DNA of 32,662 bases, taken from assembly GCA_902572775.1 (NCBI GenBank), contig CACGHF010000007.1, positions 1 to 32,662 on the forward strand, read 5' to 3'. The stretch comes from an uncultured Pelagibacteraceae bacterium (GTDB lineage: Bacteria; Pseudomonadota; Alphaproteobacteria; Pelagibacterales; Pelagibacteraceae). Of the stretch, positions 23,595 to 32,662 are shown in pieces. The position numbers were made by a program, and so were the translations under genes. Each line of letters begins with the position of its first letter. The stretch's first letter is position 1. The notes under the pieces were generated by a model. That model worked only from the letters and a program-made list of their open reading frames with translations. It was not told the DNA's origin and did no database searches.

Positions 23595-23694
23595 AAATTT
23601 AAAATTTTTAATTATCTTTACCAAAGATTTCATTTGAATTAGTATCTTGTAAAATGCCATTTTTATCAAAAAATATTACTCAAGCATTCTTATT

Positions 23695-23714
23695 TCTTGG
23701 TAAATACTTGGTAA
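23695..23714 (+). repeat. third TTGGTAA pair (TCTTGGTAAATACTTGGTAA)
   Basis: TTGGTAA at 23697 and 23708, same 11-bp spacing as the upstream array; a single inverted copy TTACCAA at 23618-23624. Confidence 0.8.
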
Positions 23715-23778
23715 GGAAAGAAGAAAAATAAATTGTCTCTAAAAGTATTTTGTATCAACAGTTTTGGCTCTATGAAAA

Positions 23779-23791
23779 AAAGTCAAATACA
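23779..23791 (-). repeat. right arm of 13-bp inverted repeat (AAAGTCAAATACA)
   Basis: Exact reverse complement of 22300-22312. Confidence 0.7.
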
Positions 23792-23820
23792 CTCATAATT
23801 TTTTTTCATATTATAAAAAT

Positions 23821-24237
23821 ATGAAATATCCGATTCTCGTACCAAATATTTTTAATCATCCATTTACGTATGAAAGTAATTTAACTCTTAAAGTTGGTGA
23901 TTATGTAATGGTACCTTTTGGAAAATCAAAAATTACCGGTGTTGTTTGGGACGAATTTGAAAAAAATAATAATAAAAATTTTAAGACCAAAAAGGTAATT
24001 AAGAAATTAGACGTAACTCCATTAAAAAAAAATACAATTAATTTTTTAAATTGGTTTGCAGAATATAATCTTATTCCAAAGGGTATGGCATTAAAGTTAG
24101 TGCTCTTAAGTAGTGATGCGGTAGAGAACAAAGAAAATCAACTTTATCAAATATTTGATAGCAAAATTAAACAAAATTTAATCAAGCTGTCTACAGATCA
24201 AAATAAATCTCTAAAAAAAAATGAATGTTTCAAATAA
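23821..24237 (+). CDS. priA: primosomal protein N' (PriA), N-terminal part; frame interrupted at an A9 run
   Basis: 138 aa; KYPILVPNIFNHPFTYESNLTLKVGDYVMVPFGKSKITGVVWDE resembles the PriA 3' DNA-binding domain; next frame encodes the rest of PriA. Confidence 0.82.
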   Translation: MKYPILVPNIFNHPFTYESNLTLKVGDYVMVPFGKSKITGVVWDEFEKNNNKNFKTKKVIKKLDVTPLKKNTINFLNWFAEYNLIPKGMALKLVLLSSDAVENKENQLYQIFDSKIKQNLIKLSTDQNKSLKKNECFK

Positions 24238-25777
24238 AAAATTTAGAGTTCATGTTTTACAAGGCACAACTGGATCAGGAAAAACTTTAGTTTATTTTGA
24301 AGCGTTAAAACCGTTGATAGAGAGGGGTTTACAAGGATTAATATTATTGCCAGAAATAGGTCTAACTAGTCAATTTGAACAAAAATTTTTAGAATATTTT
24401 GGTTTTAAACCTGCAGTTTGGCATTCAGGTATTTCAAAAAAAAAGAAAGAATTAATTTGGAGTGGAGTTTCTAATGGTAAAATAAAAATAATTATTGGTG
24501 CAAGATCTTCACTATTTTTACCGTTTAAAAAATTAGGAATGATAATTGTTGATGAGGAACATGATCAATCATTTAAACAAGATGAAGGCATAACTTACAA
24601 TGCTCGTGATATGGCAATTTCTAGAGCATCCTTTGAAAATATTCCAATCAATTTGATTACTGCTGTTCCTTCTATAGAAACTTTTGAAAATATTAAAAAA
24701 GGTAAGTACGAAGTTTCTAGATTAAATGAAAGGTACCAAAACGCAGCATTACCTAATTATGAAATTATTAATTTAAATAATACCAAACTTGAAAAACAAT
24801 CATGGCTATCAAATAAAATTATTGAAAAAGTAAATTTACATTTGGAAAAAAAAGATCAAGTTTTGTTTTTTTTAAATAGAAGAGGTTTTTCTCCAAATGC
24901 TTTATGCAATAAATGTTTTACAAGTTTTACATGTCCAAATTGTAGTATCAATCTAGTTTATCATAAAAATAAAAATAATTTATTATGTCATTATTGTGGA
25001 TACAGGTCTGATCTTAAAAGAAATTGTACAAAAGAAGGTAATTGTGAATTTATTTTTAGCGGTCCTGGTGTTGAGAGAATTTCAGAAGAGGTAAAAAGAA
25101 AATTTCCAGGAAAAATAATAGAGATTTTTTCAAGTGATACAATGAATAAAAAAGATTCTAAAGAAAAAATAGATAAAATTATAAATAAAGAAACACATAT
25201 TTTAGTTGGAACTCAATTAATTTCAAAAGGTTTTCATTTTCCAAGCTTAAATTGCATTGTAGTTGTTGATATTGATCTTTCATCTCAAGGACATGATTTA
25301 AGGGGTGCAGAAAAAAATTTACAGCTTTATCATCAACTTTCAGGACGTGCAGGAAGAACTGGAAAACCAGCAACTGTATATTTTCAAACCTATGAAAATA
25401 ATACTAAGATGATTTCAGAAATTACAAATAAAAATCCAGATATTTTTTTAGAAAGAGAACTGGAGATAAGAAAAAAAAATAAACTACCTCCATTTCAAAG
25501 GTTTATTTCTTTAATCTTAACAGGAGATAATGAAATTAAATTAGAAAAAGAAGCTAATAATTTTAAAAATTTTATTGAAAATAAAATTGAAGGAAAAATA
25601 TTAGGGCCAGTGAATGCTCCATTATTTAGATTAAAGAGAAAATTTAGAATTAGATTTTTAATTAGAGGCTTAAAATCTATGAAACTACAAAGCTCTCTTG
25701 CAAAAATTATTCCAAAATATAAATTTTCTTCTGGAATAAAACTTTCAGTTGATGTTGACCCAATTAACTTCAATTAA
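24221..25777 (+). CDS. priA: primosomal protein N' (PriA), helicase and zinc-binding part; shifted frame relative to the N-terminal ORF
   Basis: 518 aa; Walker A LQGTTGSGKTLVYFEAL, DEEHDQSFKQDEG, Cys-rich CNKCFTSFTCPNC...CHYCG, LSGRAGRTGKPATVYFQTY. Confidence 0.9.
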   Translation: MNVSNKKFRVHVLQGTTGSGKTLVYFEALKPLIERGLQGLILLPEIGLTSQFEQKFLEYFGFKPAVWHSGISKKKKELIWSGVSNGKIKIIIGARSSLFLPFKKLGMIIVDEEHDQSFKQDEGITYNARDMAISRASFENIPINLITAVPSIETFENIKKGKYEVSRLNERYQNAALPNYEIINLNNTKLEKQSWLSNKIIEKVNLHLEKKDQVLFFLNRRGFSPNALCNKCFTSFTCPNCSINLVYHKNKNNLLCHYCGYRSDLKRNCTKEGNCEFIFSGPGVERISEEVKRKFPGKIIEIFSSDTMNKKDSKEKIDKIINKETHILVGTQLISKGFHFPSLNCIVVVDIDLSSQGHDLRGAEKNLQLYHQLSGRAGRTGKPATVYFQTYENNTKMISEITNKNPDIFLERELEIRKKNKLPPFQRFISLILTGDNEIKLEKEANNFKNFIENKIEGKILGPVNAPLFRLKRKFRIRFLIRGLKSMKLQSSLAKIIPKYKFSSGIKLSVDVDPINFN

Positions 25778-25781
25778 CCGC

Positions 25782-25799
25782 AAAAAAGAGGCCTTTTTT
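25782..25799 (+). terminator. intrinsic-terminator-like hairpin after priA
   Basis: AAAAAAG-AGGC-CTTTTTT: 7-bp stem, 4-nt loop, T-rich 3' arm, 5 nt after the priA stop and before atpH. Confidence 0.65.
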
Positions 25800-25812
25800 A
25801 CAAATCCGCTAC

Positions 25813-25841
25813 TTGAAGACATAAGGGTCATATGCTATTTA
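25813..25841 (+). promoter_or_regulatory. candidate promoter for the atp operon
   Basis: TTGAAG (25813-25818), 17-nt spacer, TATTTA (25836-25841), located between the post-priA hairpin and atpH. Weak hexamers. Confidence 0.3.
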
Positions 25842-25885
25842 GGGCGTGATTTTTAATTAATCTTCAACATTATAGAGGAACCAAG

Positions 25886-26443
25886 TTGAGTAAAGACACC
25901 GGATTTTCAATAACTTCAGCTGAAAGGTATTCTCTTGCGCTATTTGAACTTTCAGAGGAAAATAATCTTTTAAGTCAGATTGAAGATCAATCTTCATCTA
26001 TTCTTAATTTAGTTGATCAAAGTGAAGATTTTTCTAATTTGATTAAAGATCCAACTACAAGCCAAGAAGATTTACTAAAAGTAATCAATACAATCTCTGA
26101 AAATAATAAATTTGAGTCTTTATTTAAAAATTTTTTAAGTTTCTTAATTCAAAAAAGACGTTTCTTTTTTATTGAACGTATCCTTAAAAGCTTTATTGAA
26201 ATTTGTTCAAGAAAAAGAGGTGAACTTAAGGCAGAATTAAAATCAGCAAAAGAATTATCTAATGAAGAAATTGGAAAAATTACAGAGGAGTTAACAAAAA
26301 ATTTTAGCTCAAAAATAAAATTAAACTACAAACATGATGAAAGTTTAATAGGAGGTTTGGTAGTACAAGTAGGAAGTACTATGGTCGATACCTCAATTAA
26401 AAATAAATTACAACAAATCGAAAACAGAATGATAGAGGCATAA
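25886..26443 (+). CDS. atpH: F0F1 ATP synthase subunit delta (TTG start)
   Basis: 185 aa; AERYSLALFELSEE and LIGGLVVQVGSTMVDTSIKNKLQQI typical of AtpH; RBS-like AGAGGAA upstream of TTG; followed by atpA. Confidence 0.93.
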   Translation: MSKDTGFSITSAERYSLALFELSEENNLLSQIEDQSSSILNLVDQSEDFSNLIKDPTTSQEDLLKVINTISENNKFESLFKNFLSFLIQKRRFFFIERILKSFIEICSRKRGELKAELKSAKELSNEEIGKITEELTKNFSSKIKLNYKHDESLIGGLVVQVGSTMVDTSIKNKLQQIENRMIEA

Positions 26444-27979
26444 ATGGAAATAAATCCTTCAGAAGTTACAAAAATATTAAAAGAACAAATTAAAAATTTT
26501 GGTGATAAAGCAGAAGTTACAGAAGTTGGTCAAGTTTTATCAGTTGGAGACGGTATTGCTAGGATTTATGGTTTGGATAATGTTCAAGCTGGTGAAATGG
26601 TAGAGTTTGCAGATGGTTCAAAAGGTATGGCTCTAAACTTAGAAAGCGAAAACGTTGGTGTCGTAATTTTTGGTGATGACAGAAATGTTAAAGAAGGGGA
26701 TGTAGTAAAAAGAACTGGTAATATTGTTGATACTCCAGTTGGAAAAGAATTATTAGGAAGAGTAGTGGATGGTTTAGGAAATCCTATCGATGGAAAAGGA
26801 CCATTAGATAAAGGAATTAAAAAAAGCAGGGTTGAAGTAAAAGCTCCTGGTATTATTCCACGACAATCAGTAAGTGAACCAATGCAAACTGGTCTTAAGT
26901 CAATTGATAGTCTAGTTCCGATTGGAAGAGGGCAAAGGGAATTAATTATTGGTGATAGACAAACTGGTAAAACAGCAGTTGCAGTAGATGCAATTATTAA
27001 TCAAAAAAAAATCAATGAATCTGGTGATGAAAAACAAAAACTGTATTGTATATACGTTGCAGTTGGACAAAAAAGATCAACAGTAAGACAAATTCAAAAA
27101 ACATTAGAAGAAGCTGGAGCTATGGAGTACACAACAATCGTTGCTGCTACCGCATCGGACTCTGCTCCTCTACAATTCTTAGCACCATATACAGGTTGCA
27201 CTATGGGTGAGTATTTTAGAGATAATGGAATGCACGCATTAATAATTTATGATGATTTATCTAAACAAGCAGTTGCTTATAGACAAATGTCATTGCTATT
27301 GAGAAGACCTCCTGGGCGTGAGGCCTATCCTGGAGATGTATTTTATCTTCATAGTAGATTACTTGAAAGAGCAGCTAAATTAAGTGACGAACATGGTGGT
27401 GGATCACTTACAGCGCTGCCAATAATTGAAACACAAGGTGGAGACGTATCCGCGTTCATTCCAACTAACGTTATTTCAATTACAGACGGACAAATTTTCC
27501 TTGAAACAGAACTATTTAACCAAGGTATAAGACCTGCAATTAATGTAGGTTTATCAGTATCTAGGGTTGGTTCATCAGCTCAAACAAAAGCGATGAAAAA
27601 AGTTTCTGGTTCAATGAAATTAGAGCTAGCCCAATACAGAGAAATGGCAGCTTTTGCTCAATTCGGATCTGATTTAGATGCATCTACTCAGCAACTTTTG
27701 AATAGAGGCTCTAAACTAACTGAACTTTTAAAACAAAAACAATATTCACCGATGACTGTTGCAGAACAAGTTATTTCAGTATTTTGTGGAGTTAAAGGTT
27801 ATCTGGACGATATTGATTTAAAAGATGTTGCTGAATTTGAGAGTAAGATTATTGAAAAATGTAAATCAGATAAGCCTGAAATTATCGAGTCAATTTTAAC
27901 TTCAGGAAAACTTGAGGAAGATAAAGAAAAATTACTTGTTGAGGTAATCACTCAATTAAAAGGAAATTTTAAATCTTAA
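26444..27979 (+). CDS. atpA: F0F1 ATP synthase subunit alpha
   Basis: 511 aa; [61 protein letters not shown]. Confidence 0.99.
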   Translation: MEINPSEVTKILKEQIKNFGDKAEVTEVGQVLSVGDGIARIYGLDNVQAGEMVEFADGSKGMALNLESENVGVVIFGDDRNVKEGDVVKRTGNIVDTPVGKELLGRVVDGLGNPIDGKGPLDKGIKKSRVEVKAPGIIPRQSVSEPMQTGLKSIDSLVPIGRGQRELIIGDRQTGKTAVAVDAIINQKKINESGDEKQKLYCIYVAVGQKRSTVRQIQKTLEEAGAMEYTTIVAATASDSAPLQFLAPYTGCTMGEYFRDNGMHALIIYDDLSKQAVAYRQMSLLLRRPPGREAYPGDVFYLHSRLLERAAKLSDEHGGGSLTALPIIETQGGDVSAFIPTNVISITDGQIFLETELFNQGIRPAINVGLSVSRVGSSAQTKAMKKVSGSMKLELAQYREMAAFAQFGSDLDASTQQLLNRGSKLTELLKQKQYSPMTVAEQVISVFCGVKGYLDDIDLKDVAEFESKIIEKCKSDKPEIIESILTSGKLEEDKEKLLVEVITQLKGNFKS

Positions 27980-27985
27980 TAACTT

Positions 27986-30278
<2,293 letters not shown>

Positions 30279-30279
<1 letters not shown>

Positions 30280-30671
30280 TGAGCGAAGAGTTTAAAGTTG
30301 AAATAGTAAATCCTGAAAAATCTTTTTTAGTAAAAGATGATGTGTCAGAAGTTGTGGTCCCTGCTTTTGAAGGAGAGATGGGAATATTGAAGGATCATAT
30401 TTCTATTATTTCTTTTTTGAAACCTGGGATAATTAAGATTTTATCAAAATCAGGTGATGAAAATTACTATGTTGAAGATGGTATTGTTGAGTTCAAAAAT
30501 AATAATCTATCTATTTTAACAAGTACAATTTTTAATCTTGCTGATATGGATAAATCAAAGCAACAAGATTTACTTAAACAGGCAGAAGAAGAGGCTAATA
30601 AAACTGATATAAATGATCAATCTAAGTATTTAGCAGATCAAAAACTTGAAGTTCTAAAAACTCTAAATTAA
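30279..30671 (+). CDS. atpC: F0F1 ATP synthase subunit epsilon
   Basis: 130 aa; VEIVNPEKSFLVKDDVSEVVVPAFEGEMGILKDHISIISFLKPG, in operon after atpD. Confidence 0.93.
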
Positions 30672-31136
30672 TTTTTTTACTTTTTCTTTAAGCTCTTTGT
30701 AAATATGATGTTTAAAATCAACCACAACATCAGTAATTAAATCTAAGTCAATCCACTTCCAATCTAAAAATTCAGGATTAGATGTATTAATATTTATCTC
30801 ATTATCATTTCCAATAAATCGCATTAAAAACCATTTTTGCTTCTGACCTTTGTACTTACCTTTCCAAATAATACCTAGTAATCTATCGGGTAAATCATAG
30901 GTTAATGTACCATCTAATTCTTTTATAAGTTCTACGCTTTTGATACTTGTTTCTTCCTCTAGTTCTCTAAATGCAGCTTTTAAATTATCCTCTCCCTCAT
31001 CAACACCACCCTGAGGCATTTGCCAAAAATTTTTAGGATTATCTATTCTTTTTGCTACGAATACTTTATTTTGTTTATTCAATAACACAATTCCGACCCC
31101 ACTTCTCAGTGGTAAATCTTTAAAATTTTTATTCAT
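30663..31136 (-). CDS. rppH: RNA pyrophosphohydrolase (Nudix)
   Basis: 157 aa; FWQMPQGGVDEGEDNLKAAFRELEEETSIKS Nudix box with RppH-style FWQMPQGG. Confidence 0.93.
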   Translation of the reverse strand: MNKNFKDLPLRSGVGIVLLNKQNKVFVAKRIDNPKNFWQMPQGGVDEGEDNLKAAFRELEEETSIKSVELIKELDGTLTYDLPDRLLGIIWKGKYKGQKQKWFLMRFIGNDNEININTSNPEFLDWKWIDLDLITDVVVDFKHHIYKELKEKVKKLI

Positions 31137-31137
31137 A

Positions 31138-32277
31138 TTATCCGTTAAGTAATTTAATAGCGTAGTTTAATTGATTATCAGTATCAGTTTTTATTCTAAA
31201 ATCATCACCTTCTTCATTTACTTCAATATCTGGTCTAACACCAACTTCAGAAATAGATTTTCCAGAAGGAAGATAATATTTTGCGACAGTTAATCTGATA
31301 GCTCCACGATTTTTTAAAGGAATAATTGATTGGACAGAACCTTTACCAAAGCTATTTTCACCAAGGATAATTGCTCTTTTGTGATCCTTTAAAGCTCCAG
31401 CAACAATTTCAGATGCAGATGCTGAACCATAGTTAATTAAAACTAATAGTGTTTTTCCGTCGGTAATATCTCCTTTTTTCGCAAACCATTTTCTATTTTC
31501 AGATTTTTTTCTGCTTTTTGTTGAAACTATCTCTCCATTTTCAAGAAAAAAATCTGATATCTTTATTGCTTGAGATAAAAGACCCCCAGGATTATTTCTT
31601 AAATCTAAAATAAATGAATTTAAGTTTTTATCTTTTTTAAGTTTTTTAATTTGTTTTTCTATTTGATCACTACTGTTATCATTAAATGAAGTAAGCCTTA
31701 TGTATCCAATATTTTCATCTATAATTTCAGATTTTACAGATTGAACCTGAATAACTTCTCTTATGATATTAAATGTTAATGCTTTTTTTTCTCCTCTTCG
31801 TCTTACTGTTAACTCTATTCCAGAACCTACAGGTCCTCTCATTAAATCAACAGCTTCACTTAATGATTTTCCTTGAACCTGAACATCATTTATTTTTACT
31901 ATGTAATCACCCGCTTTTAGTCCAGCTCTGGATGCAGGCGTGTCATCTATTGGTGAAATTACTTTTACCACACCAGCCTCCATGCTAACTTCAATTCCTA
32001 GTCCACCAAACTCACCACTGGTTTCTGTTTGCATTTCATCAAAAATTTTAGGGGACATGTAGGATGAATAAGGATCTAAGGATTGTAAAAGTCCATTGAT
32101 AGCAGAGTCCATACTTTCAGATTGATTGAACTCATCAACATATTCTTTATTAATTTTTTCTAGAACTTCACCGAAAAGATCAATTTTTTTATAAATATCA
32201 ATTTCAGCTGAAATAACTATTTTATTTAAGTAAAAAATGGAAAAAAAAATTAATAATAAAAATTTAATTTTTTTCAT
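31138..32277 (-). CDS. ctpA: carboxyl-terminal processing peptidase (S41)
   Basis: PDZ (VKVISPIDDTPASRAGLKAGDYIVKIND) and S41 catalytic region (LRNNPGGLLSQAI, NYGSASASEIVAGALKDHKRAIILGENSFGKGSVQ). Start placed at 32277 rather than 32313 because MKKIKFLLLIFFSIFYL is signal-peptide-like and gives an ATGA overlap with rsfS. Confidence 0.93.
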   Translation of the reverse strand: MKKIKFLLLIFFSIFYLNKIVISAEIDIYKKIDLFGEVLEKINKEYVDEFNQSESMDSAINGLLQSLDPYSSYMSPKIFDEMQTETSGEFGGLGIEVSMEAGVVKVISPIDDTPASRAGLKAGDYIVKINDVQVQGKSLSEAVDLMRGPVGSGIELTVRRRGEKKALTFNIIREVIQVQSVKSEIIDENIGYIRLTSFNDNSSDQIEKQIKKLKKDKNLNSFILDLRNNPGGLLSQAIKISDFFLENGEIVSTKSRKKSENRKWFAKKGDITDGKTLLVLINYGSASASEIVAGALKDHKRAIILGENSFGKGSVQSIIPLKNRGAIRLTVAKYYLPSGKSISEVGVRPDIEVNEEGDDFRIKTDTDNQLNYAIKLLNG

Positions 32278-32624
32278 ATCATCACTTTTTCTTTTGGAAT
32301 TAGCTCTGACCAAATTTTCTCTAATTCATAAAATTTTCTTTTTTCTGGGTGAAAAATATGAACAATTAAATCAATTCCATCAACAAGCTTCCATTCTCCG
32401 CTTTCTTTACCCTCAATTTTTGAGTCTTTTACACCGTTATTTTTAAGTTTTTCTAAAACTTGTTCTGATAAAGATTGAATATGTCTAGATGAAGTTCCGC
32501 TCGCTATGATCATGTAATCAGCCATAGAACTTTTATCTTTAAGATCAATAGTTACAATGTCTTGAGCTTTATTGAGATCTAGTGTGTCGATTACAATTTC
32601 TTTTAAGTCTGAAATTTTGTCCAT
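32274..32624 (-). CDS. rsfS: ribosome silencing factor RsfS
   Basis: 116 aa; DIVTIDLKDKSSMADYMIIASGTSSRHIQSL and EGKESGEWKLVDGIDLIVHIFHPEKRKFYELEKIW. Confidence 0.95.
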   Translation of the reverse strand: MDKISDLKEIVIDTLDLNKAQDIVTIDLKDKSSMADYMIIASGTSSRHIQSLSEQVLEKLKNNGVKDSKIEGKESGEWKLVDGIDLIVHIFHPEKRKFYELEKIWSELIPKEKVMI

Positions 32625-32662
32625 TAATTGATTTTAGATTATCAAATTTTTCTTAATTGAGA

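Noticed and set aside
23593-23609. AAAAATT-TAA-AATTTTT hairpin after the serine hydrolase as a terminator
   Set aside because: Stem is A/T only with a 3-nt loop; in DNA this AT-rich such palindromes are expected by chance.
32278-32313. Upstream start for ctpA at 32313 in the ORF track
   Set aside because: The extension MVRANSKRKSDD precedes a classic signal peptide start (MKKIKFLLLIFF) and would increase overlap with rsfS; 32277 gives a normal ATGA overlap.
32642-32662. Possible 3' end of nadD on the minus strand (SQLRKI-stop)
   Set aside because: Only 6 codons visible; consistent with nadD next to rsfS but too short to support.

Overview
AT-rich, very gene-dense window that reads as a SAR11/Pelagibacter-like alphaproteobacterial chromosome. 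The lineage is inferred from gene content, order and composition; no search was run. Plus-strand order: leuC(partial)-leuD-leuB; a DMSP-demethylation block (acyl-CoA dehydrogenase/dmdC-like, acyl-CoA ligase/dmdB-like, alpha/beta hydrolase, dmdA); asd; sdhCDAB; mmsA; mdh-sucCD-sucAB-lpdA; an isolated secreted beta-lactamase-fold serine hydrolase in unusually long, repeat-bearing intergenic DNA; priA split at a poly-A run; atpHAGDC. Minus strand: rppH, ctpA, rsfS. No rRNA, tRNA, CRISPR, transposase or phage genes were seen. Most notable observations: (1) SdhC and SdhD both lack the canonical heme b axial histidines while keeping quinone-site residues, which suggests a heme-free or differently liganded complex II; (2) phased TTGGTAA direct-repeat pairs flank the serine hydrolase gene, together with a 13-bp perfect inverted repeat; (3) priA is interrupted at an A9 homopolymer exactly between its N-terminal DNA-binding region and the helicase part; (4) an uncharacterised alpha/beta hydrolase lies inside the dmd cluster, which has no dmdD.
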